Positions 1-8,796 are shown, counted from the stretch's first letter. The stretch is DNA of 64,000 nt from Pseudaeromonas paramecii (GCF_039540575.1 NZ_BAABFC010000029.1:97557-161556), one strand, 5' to 3'. Numbers and translations: made by a program. The notes: generated from the sequence alone by a model not told the origin.

Positions 1-263
1 TGGATCACCTCGCCGGCGGTGGGCAAGAAGTTCTCGAACACGAACGCCTCCAGCTGCCGCTGCACCTGCTCGAAGGCCGGCAGATAGGCCAGCACCGCAA
101 ACACCACCGCCACCAGCGGCACCAGGGAGAGCAGGGTGACATAGGCCAGGTGTCCGGCCAGCACGGGTAGCCGATCCTCCCGGCTGCGCCGCAGGAAACA
201 GCGCAGAAACGGTAGCAGCCGCCGATGCAGCTTCAAGGGCTTGGATGACGCGAGGATGGACAC
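1..263 (-). CDS. yihY: YihY/BrkB-family inner-membrane protein (partial, 5' part only)
   Basis: The reverse strand from a GTG at 263 reads about 87 residues and runs off the left edge of the window. A cytoplasmic basic stretch is followed by a hydrophobic segment (LAYVTLLSLVPLVAVVFAVL), and then by FENFLPTAGEVI. Both match the N-terminal third of YihY, the BrkB family once misnamed ribonuclease BN. The start is supported by a GGGAG ribosome site about seven bases upstream. The family is a multi-pass inner-membrane protein of unsettled function. The rest of the gene lies outside the window, so nothing can be said about its integrity. Confidence 0.85.
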   Translation of the reverse strand, partial: MSILASSKPLKLHRRLLPFLRCFLRRSREDRLPVLAGHLAYVTLLSLVPLVAVVFAVLAYLPAFEQVQRQLEAFVFENFLPTAGEVI

Positions 264-325
264 GGCAGGGCTCCCAGAATGGACTCGACTGAGCAGATCA
301 TGGCAGCAAACGACAGCAGATTCTA

Positions 326-357
326 GATAAAGGAACCCCCGCACATGGCGGGGGTTC
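326..357 (-). terminator. Terminator of typA
   Basis: A perfect 10-bp stem (GAACCCCCGC at 333-342 with its complement at 348-357) has a 5-base loop. Read on the minus strand it is followed by a CTTTATCT tract. It lies 20 bp beyond the typA stop and before yihY, so it should end typA transcripts. Confidence 0.85.
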
Positions 358-377
358 TGCTTGAGAGGGAGAAGGCC

Positions 378-2204
378 TTATTCGTCCTTGCCCGCGGCGC
401 GACCGGCGCGCTTACGGTCCATCTCGGTGAGCAGCTTCTTGCGAATGCGGATGCTCTTGGGGGTCACTTCCACCAGCTCATCGTTGTCGATGAACTCCAT
501 GGCCTGTTCCAGGGTCATCTTGATAGGCGGGGTCAGCACTATGGCCTCATCGGTGCCGGAGGCTCGCATGTTGGTCAGCTGCTTGCCCTTGAGGCAGTTT
601 ACGGTCAGGTCGTTGGAACGGCTGTGGATACCGATGATTTGACCTTCGTATACCTCGGTGGCGTGTTCGATGAACAGACGGCCACGTTCCTGCAGGTTGA
701 ACAGGGCGAAGCCCAGGGCCTTACCGGTGGCGTTGGCGATCAACACGCCGTTCTGCCGCTCGCCGATGCTGCCACCCTTGTACTCGTCATAACGCTCGAA
801 GGTGTGGTACAGCAGACCGGTACCGGAAGTCAGGGTCATGAACTCGGTCTGGAAGCCGATCAGGCCACGCGCCGGGATCAGGTAATCCAACCGCACCCGG
901 CCCTTGCCGTCCGGCACCATGTTGGACAGATCCGCCTTGCGCTCACCCAGCTTCTCCATGATGGCGCCTTGGTTCTGCTCTTCGATGTCCACGGTCAGGG
1001 TTTCCATCGGTTCCATGCGCACGCCATCGATGGTCTTGATGATGACCTCGGGACGGGACACGGCCAGTTCGAAACCTTCGCGGCGCATGTTTTCGATCAG
1101 GATGCCCAGGTGCAGTTCACCCCGGCCGGAGACACGGAACTTGTCCGGATCTTCGGTTTCGTCCACCCGCAGGGCCACGTTGTGCACCAGCTCCTTCTGC
1201 AGACGCTCGAGGATGTTACGGGAGGTGACGAACTTGCCTTCCTTGCCGGCGAACGGCGAGGTGTTGACCTGGAAGGTCATGGTGACGGTAGGCTCGTCCA
1301 CCGACAGGGGCGGCAGGGCCTCCACGGCAGCGTTGGAGCAGATGGTGTCGGAGATCTTCAGCTCACCCAGACCCGTGATGGCGATGATGTCACCGGCTTG
1401 GGCACCCGTGACTTCGGTGCGCTGCAGGCCCAGGTAACCCATGACCTGACCCACCTTGCCGGTACGGGTCTTGCCATCGGCACCCACTACGGTCACCTGC
1501 ATGTTGGGCTTGACGCTGCCACGGGTGATACGGCCGATGCCGATGACGCCCACGTAGGAGGAGTAGTCCAGCTGGGAGATCTGCATCTGGAATTCGCCGG
1601 CCGGATCCGCCTTGGGCGGCTCGACGAAATCAACGATGGCCTGGAACAGGGGATCCATGTTGTCGGACGGCTTATCCAAATCCAGGGTGGCGTAGCCCTG
1701 CAACGCGGAGGCATAGACGATGGGGAAGTCCAGCTGCTCGTCGGTGGCGCCCAGGTTGTCGAACAGATCGAACACCTGATCAATGACCCAGTCCGGACGG
1801 GCACCAGGACGGTCAACCTTATTGACCACCACGATGGGACGCAGACCCTGGGCGAACGCCTTCTGGGTCACGAAACGGGTCTGGGGCATGGGGCCGTCCA
1901 CGGCATCCACCAGCAGCAGTACGCAATCGACCATGGACATGACCCGCTCTACTTCACCACCGAAGTCGGCGTGGCCGGGGGTGTCGACGATGTTGATGCG
2001 GTAGTCATTCCAGCGAATGGCGGTATTCTTGGCAAGGATGGTGATGCCACGCTCCTTTTCCAGATCATTGGAGTCCATGATCCGCTCCTGGCCTTCGCTA
2101 TTGCGGTCCAGGGTGCCGGATTGTTGCAACAGCTTATCTACCAGTGTGGTTTTGCCATGGTCAACGTGCGCGATAATGGCAATATTGCGGAGCTTGTCTA
2201 ACAT
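378..2204 (-). CDS. typA: Ribosome-associated translational GTPase BipA/TypA
   Basis: 608 residues, against 607 in E. coli. TypA is an EF-G-like GTPase that binds the 70S ribosome. It supports 50S assembly and growth at low temperature or under stress. The GTPase motifs are all visible: P-loop AHVDHGKTT (about residues 12-20), DTPGHADFGG (about 74-83) and NKVD (about 128-131). EF-G-like beta-barrel and alpha/beta domains follow, then a basic C-terminal end rich in Lys/Arg. It diverges from glnA across a 340-bp control region, as in E. coli, where the two genes are also neighbours. It is monocistronic here, closed by a strong hairpin just downstream. Confidence 0.97.
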   Translation of the reverse strand: MLDKLRNIAIIAHVDHGKTTLVDKLLQQSGTLDRNSEGQERIMDSNDLEKERGITILAKNTAIRWNDYRINIVDTPGHADFGGEVERVMSMVDCVLLLVDAVDGPMPQTRFVTQKAFAQGLRPIVVVNKVDRPGARPDWVIDQVFDLFDNLGATDEQLDFPIVYASALQGYATLDLDKPSDNMDPLFQAIVDFVEPPKADPAGEFQMQISQLDYSSYVGVIGIGRITRGSVKPNMQVTVVGADGKTRTGKVGQVMGYLGLQRTEVTGAQAGDIIAITGLGELKISDTICSNAAVEALPPLSVDEPTVTMTFQVNTSPFAGKEGKFVTSRNILERLQKELVHNVALRVDETEDPDKFRVSGRGELHLGILIENMRREGFELAVSRPEVIIKTIDGVRMEPMETLTVDIEEQNQGAIMEKLGERKADLSNMVPDGKGRVRLDYLIPARGLIGFQTEFMTLTSGTGLLYHTFERYDEYKGGSIGERQNGVLIANATGKALGFALFNLQERGRLFIEHATEVYEGQIIGIHSRSNDLTVNCLKGKQLTNMRASGTDEAIVLTPPIKMTLEQAMEFIDNDELVEVTPKSIRIRKKLLTEMDRKRAGRAAGKDE

Positions 2205-2386
2205 CCTCGCCTCTAAAACAAGTGGGGAAAAATTGGGCAGTCATTCTACTCGGCCACTTGTGATCTTCATAGCAAATTCAACTGAAATTCCGTGATCAAA
2301 TTTTGCCTTGCCTCACACTATGAGCCCAGAGCGAGTGGACCTGGCGAACCAATTGACCCATTTTGGGGCCTCAAAATGGTTTTCGA

Positions 2387-2403
2387 TGCACCATATTGAT
2401 GCA
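2387..2403 (+). promoter_or_regulatory. NtrC binding site upstream of glnA
   Basis: TGCACC-N5-GATGCA matches the NtrC enhancer consensus TGCACC-N5-GGTGCA at 11 of 12 positions. It is centred about 98 bp upstream of the start expected from the sigma-54 promoter at 2468-2482. A weaker match lies at 2404-2420, and an unrelated perfect palindrome with CCATTTTG/CAAAATGG arms lies at 2358-2379. The whole 2205-2545 gap is control region for the divergent typA and glnA genes, with no further gene seen. Confidence 0.75.
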
Positions 2404-2467
2404 TGCCGGTTTTTGGTGGATCGGCTCAAAGCCATTACTCTCTGTAAGTTAAAGGAATTAATTTTTT

Positions 2468-2482
2468 GGCACGCTTTTAGCA
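2468..2482 (+). promoter_or_regulatory. Sigma-54 promoter of glnA
   Basis: TGGCAC followed by GCTTTTAGCA gives the invariant GG at 2468-2469 and GC at 2480-2481 with exactly ten bases between. This is the -24/-12 arrangement read by RpoN. The expected start near 2493 leaves a leader of about 50 bases to the ATG at 2546. With the upstream NtrC site this predicts induction of glnA under nitrogen limitation. Confidence 0.85.
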
Positions 2483-2545
2483 GACCTCTTTTCCGAGGCA
2501 CTGTTGATTTCGAATACGTTTTTACGACACCGGAGGTTAGTTGAC

Positions 2546-3955
2546 ATGTCCGCTGCAAATGTTCTGGCGATGATCAAAGAACAAGAAGTGAAATTTGTTG
2601 ATCTTCGCTTCACTGATACCAAGGGTAAGGAACAGCACGTTTCCATCCCGTCTCACCAAGTCGACGAAGGTTTCTTCGAAGACGGCAAGATGTTCGACGG
2701 TTCTTCCATCGCCGGTTGGAAAGGTATCAACGAATCTGACATGGTTCTGATGCCCGACGCCTCTACCGCCGTCATGGATCCCTTCACCGAAGAAGCGACC
2801 CTGATCGTCCGTTGCGACATCCTGGAACCCGCCACCATGACTGGCTACGATCGCGATCCGCGCTCCATCGCCAAGCGTGCTGAAGAATTCCTGAAGTCCA
2901 GCGGCATCGCCGACACCGTCCTGTTCGGACCGGAGCCGGAATTCTTCGTGTTTGACGACGTCCGTTTCGGCAACACCATGGGCGGTTCCTTCTTCAAGGT
3001 TGATGCCGAAGAAGCAGCCTGGAACTCCGCCACCGAATACGAAGATGGCAACAAGGGCCACCGTCCCGGCGTTAAGGGCGGTTACTTCCCGGTTGCTCCG
3101 GTTGACTCTTCCCAAGACCTGCGTTCCGCCATGTGTCTGATCCTGGAAGAGATGGGTCAAGTGGTTGAAGCTCACCACCACGAAGTGGCCACTGCCGGTC
3201 AGAACGAAATCGCCACCCGCTTCAACACCATGACCAAGAAGGCTGACGAAGTTCAGGTGCTGAAGTATGTCATCCACAACGTGGCCCACGCTTACGGCAA
3301 GACCGTAACCTTCATGCCGAAGCCCATGTTTGGTGACAACGGTTCAGGCATGCACTGCCACCAGTCTCTGGCCAAGGATGGGGTTAACCTGTTCGCCGGC
3401 GACCTGTACGGTGGTCTGTCTGAAACCGCTCTGTACTACATCGGCGGTATCATCAAGCACGCTAAGGCTGTGAACGCCTTCACCAACCCGGCTACCAACT
3501 CCTACAAGCGTCTGGTTCCTGGCTACGAAGCACCGGTTATGCTGGCCTACTCCGCCCGTAACCGCTCTGCCTCCATCCGTATCCCGCTGGTACCGAGCCC
3601 GAAGGCCCGTCGTATCGAAGTTCGCTTCCCGGATCCGGCTGCCAACCCGTACCTGGCCTTCGCTGCTCAGCTGATGGCCGGTCTGGACGGCATCATCAAC
3701 AAGATCCATCCGGGCGAAGCCATGGACAAGAACCTGTACGATCTGCCGCCGGAAGAAGAAGCGCTGATCCCGACCGTGTCCGGTTCTCTGGACGAGGCTC
3801 TGGCCTCTCTGGATGCCGACCGTGAGTTCCTGACCCGTGGTGGCGTCTTCTCCGACGACTTCATCGACTCCTACCTGGAGCTGAAGCAAGCCGACGTGGA
3901 TCGCGTACGCATGACTCCGCATCCGGTTGAGTACGAACTGTACTACTCCGTATAA
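2546..3955 (+). CDS. glnA: Type I glutamine synthetase
   Basis: 469 residues, exactly the E. coli length. It makes glutamine from glutamate, ammonia and ATP as a cytoplasmic dodecamer. The ATG at 2546 (protein starting MSAANV) is chosen over an in-frame upstream codon because it matches the family start and has GGAGGT eight bases before it. The metal/substrate motifs FGPEPEFF and GMHCHQS are visible, as is the adenylylation-site tyrosine in NLYDLPPEE (equivalent of Tyr397), so GlnE control of activity is expected. Transcription should come from the sigma-54 promoter with NtrC. A strong terminator follows before the DUF4124 gene and ntrBC. Confidence 0.98.
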   Translation: MSAANVLAMIKEQEVKFVDLRFTDTKGKEQHVSIPSHQVDEGFFEDGKMFDGSSIAGWKGINESDMVLMPDASTAVMDPFTEEATLIVRCDILEPATMTGYDRDPRSIAKRAEEFLKSSGIADTVLFGPEPEFFVFDDVRFGNTMGGSFFKVDAEEAAWNSATEYEDGNKGHRPGVKGGYFPVAPVDSSQDLRSAMCLILEEMGQVVEAHHHEVATAGQNEIATRFNTMTKKADEVQVLKYVIHNVAHAYGKTVTFMPKPMFGDNGSGMHCHQSLAKDGVNLFAGDLYGGLSETALYYIGGIIKHAKAVNAFTNPATNSYKRLVPGYEAPVMLAYSARNRSASIRIPLVPSPKARRIEVRFPDPAANPYLAFAAQLMAGLDGIINKIHPGEAMDKNLYDLPPEEEALIPTVSGSLDEALASLDADREFLTRGGVFSDDFIDSYLELKQADVDRVRMTPHPVEYELYYSV

Positions 3956-3972
3956 GCAGAGCCAGTCCCCAA

Positions 3973-4000
3973 AACCCGCCATCTAGGCGGGTTTTTTTTT
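3973..4000 (+). terminator. Terminator of glnA
   Basis: AACCCGCC (3973-3980) pairs with GGCGGGTT (3986-3993) around ATCTA and runs into nine or more T residues. It separates highly expressed glnA from the downstream DUF4124 and ntrBC genes. Confidence 0.93.
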
Positions 4001-4052
4001 GGCGACTCTCCAATAATGAGACCCGAGACCTTTTACCCTCAAGGAGGAACCC

Positions 4053-4607
4053 ATGCGTCTTGCCTGGTTGCTGCTCAGCCTCGCCCTGCCCCTGCAGGCC
4101 GCTCAAACCATCTATCGCTGGGTGGATGCCCAGGGGGTTATCCACTTCTCGGATCAACCTCATCCCGGCGCCCAGTCGGAAACCCTACAAATGACCACGC
4201 CTCCTCAGGGCGCACCGACGCCGGCTGCCCCAGTTCAGACCAATCAGCCAACGCAAGCCGACCAGACCACGCCCCCAGAGACCGCCTATACCCTAGAGCT
4301 GACCAGTCCCAAGGATCAGGAGACACTGTGGAATAACGAGGGCCAAATCCCCCTCAAGGCACGAGTGCTTCCTTTTACCCCCAAGCAGGGTTTCCAGATA
4401 AAAGTGCTGCTGGATGGCCAGCAGACCAGCACGCTGACCAATCAGTTACCGGTTTCATTAAGCAATGTGGAACGCGGCACCCACCAGATCCAGCTTCAAC
4501 TACTGGATAAAGACGGCAAGGTACTTGCATCGTCATCCTCCATTACCGTCTACCTGCACAAGGCATCCGTGCTAAACCGGGCTCGCCAGGCTAAAAGCGC
4601 TGGCTGA
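4053..4607 (+). CDS. DUF4124 domain-containing exported protein
   Basis: 184 residues. A cleavable signal peptide (MRLAWLLLSLALPLQA, about residues 1-16) is followed by the DUF4124 signature IYRWVDAQGVIHFSDQPH (about 19-36), then a Pro/Thr/Gln-rich linker. The C-terminal half resembles a beta-sandwich, as in the extracytoplasmic part of other DUF4124 proteins. An AAGGAGG site precedes the ATG. The family is periplasmic or envelope-located and its molecular role is unknown. It sits between glnA and ntrB on the same strand, which does not by itself show a nitrogen role. Confidence 0.85.
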   Translation: MRLAWLLLSLALPLQAAQTIYRWVDAQGVIHFSDQPHPGAQSETLQMTTPPQGAPTPAAPVQTNQPTQADQTTPPETAYTLELTSPKDQETLWNNEGQIPLKARVLPFTPKQGFQIKVLLDGQQTSTLTNQLPVSLSNVERGTHQIQLQLLDKDGKVLASSSSITVYLHKASVLNRARQAKSAG

Positions 4608-4608
4608 T

Positions 4609-4647
4609 TGCACCAATACAGGTAGATTAAAAGTCCTTTTTGGTGCA
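4609..4647 (+). promoter_or_regulatory. Paired NtrC-like half-sites before ntrB
   Basis: TGCACCAA (4609-4616) and TTGGTGCA (4640-4647) form a perfect 8-bp inverted repeat about 24 bases apart, directly upstream of ntrB. TGCACC/GGTGCA are the two halves of the NtrC consensus, but the spacing is far wider than the normal five bases. It could be a split NtrC operator that represses ntrBC, or an RNA hairpin. Neither can be settled from sequence alone. Confidence 0.35.
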
Positions 4648-4672
4648 CTGCATCATTTTAGGGAGACCGGCC

Positions 4673-5725
4673 GTGGATAGCCGTCCTGACTTGCCCAAGA
4701 CCCTGTTGGATAACCTGCTGACCGCTGTGGTGCTGCTGGATACCAACATGGTGGTTCATTACGTCAACCCAGCCGCCGAGCAGCTGCTGGGGGTCAGTGC
4801 ACGCCGCCTGCTGGGTCATAGCCTGGAACAACTGGTGGAGTATCTCTCCCTGGATCTGGAGCGGCTGCGCGCCTGCCTGAAAATCGGCCAAGGCTTCACC
4901 GATAATGAAGTCACCCTGGTAGTGGAGGGTGAAGCCAAGCTGGTGGAAGTCAGCGTCATGGCGGTGTTTGAAAATCACGAACAGCTGGCACTGATGGAGC
5001 TGCGCAAGATCGACCAGCAAAAGCGCATCAGTCAGGAAATCCAGCAACACGCACAACAGCTGGCCGCCCGGGATCTGGTCCGAGGCCTGGCCCACGAGAT
5101 CAAGAACCCCCTGGGTGGCTTGCGGGGCGCGGCCCAATTGCTGGAAAAGGCTTTACCGGAAGAGAGCCTCAAGGAATACACCGGCATCATCATCGCCCAG
5201 GCCGACAGGTTGCGGAACCTGGTGGATCGCCTGTTGGGGCCGCAACGCCCCGGGCGTCACCAGGTGCATAATGTCCACTCGGTACTGGAACAGGTGCGCC
5301 GCCTGGTGGAGCTGGAGCTGCCCCCTGGTATCAAGATTGAGCGCGATTATGACCCCAGTATCCCGGACTTCGAGATGGAGCCGGATCAGTTGCAACAGGC
5401 CTTCCTCAACATAGTGCGCAACGCCGCCGAGGCCATGGGGGATCAAGGCTCCATTCGCCTGAAGACCCGTACCGTCTTCCAGATCACCATCCATGGCAAG
5501 CGCTACCGGCTGGCGGCGGAGATCCGCATCATAGACAACGGCCCGGGCATCCCCGAGGCCATCCGTGACACCCTCTTCTACCCCATGGTAACGGGCAAGG
5601 AGGGCGGCACGGGCCTGGGGCTATCCATTGCCCAGAACCTCATCGACCAGCACAAGGGGCGCATCGAGTGCGTCAGTTGGCCCGGTCACACCGAATTCTG
5701 TATTTATCTACCGCTTCGCAAGTAA
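4673..5725 (+). CDS. ntrB: Nitrogen regulation sensor histidine kinase NtrB (GlnL)
   Basis: 350 residues from a GTG at 4673, chosen because GGGAG lies seven bases upstream and the length then matches E. coli NtrB (349). NtrB is a cytoplasmic dimer that phosphorylates NtrC under nitrogen limitation and dephosphorylates it when bound to PII. It has an N-terminal PAS domain (LLDNLLTAVVLLDTN onward, about 10-75). The H-box LAHEIKNPLGG follows, with the phospho-acceptor His near residue 141. The C-terminal HATPase domain has the N box (NIVRNAAEAM), G1 (DNGPGIP) and G2 (GGTGLGLSIA). It is followed 9 bp later by ntrC in one operon. Confidence 0.97.
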   Translation: MDSRPDLPKTLLDNLLTAVVLLDTNMVVHYVNPAAEQLLGVSARRLLGHSLEQLVEYLSLDLERLRACLKIGQGFTDNEVTLVVEGEAKLVEVSVMAVFENHEQLALMELRKIDQQKRISQEIQQHAQQLAARDLVRGLAHEIKNPLGGLRGAAQLLEKALPEESLKEYTGIIIAQADRLRNLVDRLLGPQRPGRHQVHNVHSVLEQVRRLVELELPPGIKIERDYDPSIPDFEMEPDQLQQAFLNIVRNAAEAMGDQGSIRLKTRTVFQITIHGKRYRLAAEIRIIDNGPGIPEAIRDTLFYPMVTGKEGGTGLGLSIAQNLIDQHKGRIECVSWPGHTEFCIYLPLRK

Positions 5726-5734
5726 GGGAATCAT

Positions 5735-7159
5735 ATGGCAGCCAAAGTCTGGATTGTGGACGATGACAGCTCTATCCGTTGGGTACTGGAGCGTGCACTC
5801 AGCGCCGAAGGATTCGAGTGCCAGAGCTTTGAGGATGGAGAGAGCCTGCTGAGCCAGCTGGAACAGGATAGTCCCGAGGTCATACTGTCCGACATTCGCA
5901 TGCCCGGCATCGACGGCCTCACCCTGCTGCAACAGATCCAGGAACGGCAACCGGACATGCCGGTGATCATCATGACCGCCCACTCGGATCTGGACAGCGC
6001 GGTCAATGCCTATCAAAGCGGCGCCTTCGAATACCTGCCCAAGCCGTTTGATATCGATGAGGCCGTGGCCCTGGTGCATCGTGCCGAGAGCCACCTCAAG
6101 GAGCAGCGCAACAAGCGCCGCGCCAAACTGCAGCCGTCCAGTGCCGCACCGGAGATCATCGGCGAGGCACCTGCCATGCAGGAGGTGTTCCGCGCCATCG
6201 GTCGGCTGGCCCGCTCCTCCATTTCAGTGCTGATCAACGGCCAATCCGGTACCGGCAAGGAGCTGGTGGCCCACGCCCTGCACAAGCACAGCCCCCGGGC
6301 GGCCAAGCCCTTCATCGCCCTGAACATGGCGGCGATACCGAAGGAACTGATCGAATCTGAACTGTTCGGCCACGAGAAGGGGGCCTTCACCGGCGCCAAC
6401 AACGTGCGTCACGGCCGCTTCGAGCAGGCCAATGGCGGGACCCTGTTCCTGGACGAAATCGGCGACATGCCGCTGGATGTCCAGACTCGATTGTTGCGGG
6501 TGCTGGCTGACGGCCAGTTCTACCGAGTGGGTGGCCATCAGCCGGTACAGGTGGATGTGCGCATCATAGCTGCCACCCACCAGGATCTGGAGAAGCGCGT
6601 ACACGATGGCGAGTTCCGGGAGGACTTGTTCCACCGCCTCAACGTCATCCGGGTACATCTGCCGGCCCTGCGGGAACGCCGTGAGGACATCCCCCGTCTG
6701 GCACAACACTTTCTACTGCGTGCCGCCAAGGAGCTCAACGTCGAGGCCAAACAGCTGCATCCGGACACCGAAGCCTACTTGGGCCGTCTGGCCTGGCCGG
6801 GCAACGTGCGCCAGCTGGAGAACGTCTGTCGCTGGCTGACCGTCATGGCCTCGGGCCAGGAGGTGCTGGTCTCCGATCTGCCGCCCGAGCTGCTCAGCCC
6901 CAGCGAGGAGCGTCCCATCAGCAGCCGGGGCGATGAGCCCGTCTCCCTGCGCTGGCAGGATCAGTTGCAGCAATGGGTGGCCCAGAAGCTGGCCCGTGGC
7001 GAGGTGGACATCCTGGGTGAAGCCCTGCCGGAATTCGAGCGCATCATGCTGGATACCGCTCTGCAGCACACCCACGGCCACAAGCAGGAGGCCGCCCGTC
7101 TGCTGGGCTGGGGCCGCAACACCCTGACCCGCAAGCTCAAAGAGCTGGACATGTCATGA
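5735..7159 (+). CDS. ntrC: Nitrogen regulation response regulator NtrC (GlnG)
   Basis: 474 residues. It is the sigma-54-dependent activator of glnA and other nitrogen genes. The receiver domain occupies about 1-120, with the phosphorylated Asp in LSDIRMPG near residue 53. The AAA+ domain has the P-loop GQSGTGKE near 168 and the sigma-54-contacting GAFTGA in GHEKGAFTGANN. The Walker B motif is GGTLFLDEIGDMP. The Fis-type HTH closes the protein (HKQEAARLLGWGRNTLTRKL). It starts 9 bp after ntrB with AAGGGAA upstream, so the two form one operon. Its sites are visible upstream of glnA in this window. Confidence 0.98.
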   Translation: MAAKVWIVDDDSSIRWVLERALSAEGFECQSFEDGESLLSQLEQDSPEVILSDIRMPGIDGLTLLQQIQERQPDMPVIIMTAHSDLDSAVNAYQSGAFEYLPKPFDIDEAVALVHRAESHLKEQRNKRRAKLQPSSAAPEIIGEAPAMQEVFRAIGRLARSSISVLINGQSGTGKELVAHALHKHSPRAAKPFIALNMAAIPKELIESELFGHEKGAFTGANNVRHGRFEQANGGTLFLDEIGDMPLDVQTRLLRVLADGQFYRVGGHQPVQVDVRIIAATHQDLEKRVHDGEFREDLFHRLNVIRVHLPALRERREDIPRLAQHFLLRAAKELNVEAKQLHPDTEAYLGRLAWPGNVRQLENVCRWLTVMASGQEVLVSDLPPELLSPSEERPISSRGDEPVSLRWQDQLQQWVAQKLARGEVDILGEALPEFERIMLDTALQHTHGHKQEAARLLGWGRNTLTRKLKELDMS

Positions 7160-7266
7160 CCCCCACCGAGGCCGGCCCCACAAGCCGGCCTCATTCGTGG
7201 CGCAGTGCCAAGCCGGCGCTTCCCGGCTACAATGGGCCGATTCCCCTGTTCAGTTTTGGAATCGCC

Positions 7267-8271
7267 ATGCTAGATCCCCGCCTCCCCCTCACCGACCTGC
7301 ACCGCCATCTGGACGGTAACATACGCCCGCAGACCATACTGGCGCTGGGCCTGCAACATGGCCTGAGCCTGCCCGCCACCGAGCTGGAGGCCTTGCGCCC
7401 CCATGTGCAAATCGTGGAGAAGGAACCCAGCCTGGTGGCCTTTCTCAGCAAGCTGGACTGGGGGGTCAAGGTGCTGGCGGACTACGACGCCTGCCGCCGG
7501 GTAGCCTACGAGAATGTGGAAGATCTCAAGCTGGCCGGCATCGACTATGCCGAGCTGCGCTTCAGCCCGGGTTACATGGCCATGACCCACGGCCTGGCTC
7601 CACAGGGCGTGGTGGAGGCCGTGATAGACGGCGTGCGGGCCGGCAGCCGGGATTTCGGCATCAAGACCAACCTCATCGGCATCATGAGTCGCACCTTTGG
7701 CCAGGCCGCCTGCCAGCAGGAGCTGGATGCCTGCTTGGCCCATGCCCAGGATCTGGTGGCCATGGATCTGGCCGGTGACGAGCTGGGCTTCCCCGGTCCC
7801 CTGTTCGAGTCGCATTTTCGCCAGGTACGGGATGCCGGTCTGCGCATCACTGTCCATGCCGGCGAGGCCGCCGGCGCCGACAGCATCTGGCATGCGGTAC
7901 GCGCCCTGGGAGCCGAACGCATCGGCCATGGCGTGAAAGCCATCGAAGACCCGCCCCTGCTGGATTACCTGGCGGCGAGGGGCATCGGCATCGAGTCCTG
8001 CCTCACCTCCAACCTGCAGACCAGCACGGTATCCGATCTGTCTCGCCATCCCCTGCGCCAGTTCCTGTCCCACGGCATCCTGGCCTGCCTCAACACCGAT
8101 GATCCGGCGGTGGAAGGTATCGACCTGCCCCACGAGTATCAGGTGGCCGCGCCGCTGGCAGGCCTCAGCGCCGAGCAGATCCGTCAGTGTCAGCTAAACG
8201 GCCTGACCCTGGCCTTCCTGAGCCCGGAGGAGAAACGCCAGCTGCAGGCACAGGCCAGCGCTCGGACCTAA
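7267..8271 (+). CDS. add: Adenosine deaminase
   Basis: 334 residues from the ATG at 7267 (E. coli 333). A longer in-frame reading back into the end of ntrC is not family-like. The enzyme hydrolyses adenosine and deoxyadenosine to inosine forms in the cytoplasm for purine salvage. Zinc ligands and catalytic residues are visible: LTDLHRHLDGN near the start, TVHAGEAAG in the middle with the catalytic Glu region following, GHGVKAI, and the late LNTDDPAV. It lies about 107 bp after ntrC and ends in a bidirectional terminator. No nitrogen-control site is obvious directly before it. Confidence 0.96.
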   Translation: MLDPRLPLTDLHRHLDGNIRPQTILALGLQHGLSLPATELEALRPHVQIVEKEPSLVAFLSKLDWGVKVLADYDACRRVAYENVEDLKLAGIDYAELRFSPGYMAMTHGLAPQGVVEAVIDGVRAGSRDFGIKTNLIGIMSRTFGQAACQQELDACLAHAQDLVAMDLAGDELGFPGPLFESHFRQVRDAGLRITVHAGEAAGADSIWHAVRALGAERIGHGVKAIEDPPLLDYLAARGIGIESCLTSNLQTSTVSDLSRHPLRQFLSHGILACLNTDDPAVEGIDLPHEYQVAAPLAGLSAEQIRQCQLNGLTLAFLSPEEKRQLQAQASART

Positions 8272-8284
8272 CGCAGGGAAAACA

Positions 8285-8308
8285 AAAGGCGCCATCAGGC
8301 GCCTTTTT
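8285..8308. terminator. Bidirectional terminator between add and slyB
   Basis: AAAGGCGCC (8285-8293) pairs with GGCGCCTTT (8298-8306) around ATCA. T-rich tracts flank it on both strands (TTTTT rightward, TTTTGTTTT leftward). It serves the convergent add and slyB-like genes. Confidence 0.88.
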
Positions 8309-8325
8309 CATCATCATAACCGCAG

Positions 8326-8796
8326 TTATTGCACCACTGAGACGGTGACCTTGTTGCCAGACTGCACCATGCGCACCCTAGCCCCGGGCTGATAGGCGGC
8401 GTTGGGGGCCTGCACCACCACCACGATATCACCGCTGTCCTTCTTGATTTCCAGCTCGGCACCGTCCACCAAGTCCATGGACTCCATGGCCTTCTTGCCC
8501 GCCGCGGCACCAGCCACGGCACCGGCGGCGGTCGCCAGATCCTTGCCCTTACCACCGCCGACTGCGCTACCCAGCACACCACCGATCACAGCACCGCCAA
8601 TGGTGCCCAGCAGGGAATCTCCCCCCGCCTGGATCTTCACCGGACGAATGGAAACCAGGGTGCCATAGACCACGGTCTGGGTGACCTTGGCCTGCTCGGC
8701 GGTATACACATCCCCGGAGTAGAGATTCTGATTGGCACACCCGGTCACCGCCAGGGCGGCCGTCATAACCCACAACAACGATTTTGCGCTTTGCAT
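8326..8796 (-). CDS. slyB: Glycine-zipper outer-membrane lipoprotein, SlyB/Pcp type
   Basis: 156 residues from the ATG at 8796 (protein starting MQSAKSL), with GAGGAG upstream. A slightly longer in-frame reading lacks a ribosome site. The signal peptide ends in a lipobox (LAVTGC, Cys about 20), predicting lipidation. The centre holds a glycine-zipper stretch (GTIGGAVIGGVLGSAVGGG), followed by an alanine/glycine segment and a small beta-rich C-terminal domain. E. coli SlyB has 155 residues and the same plan. It belongs to the PhoPQ regulon there and stabilises outer-membrane proteins under stress. No PhoP box was identified here. The gene stands alone on the minus strand. Confidence 0.87.
   Translation of the reverse strand: MQSAKSLLWVMTAALAVTGCANQNLYSGDVYTAEQAKVTQTVVYGTLVSIRPVKIQAGGDSLLGTIGGAVIGGVLGSAVGGGKGKDLATAAGAVAGAAAGKKAMESMDLVDGAELEIKKDSGDIVVVVQAPNAAYQPGARVRMVQSGNKVTVSVVQ

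Noticed and set aside
345..2201. A 618-codon open frame opposite typA, and similar long antisense frames opposite ilvD, polA, ilvA and others
   Set aside because: These arise from the third-base G/C bias of real genes on the other strand. They lack ribosome sites and family motifs, while the opposite strand encodes complete recognised enzymes.
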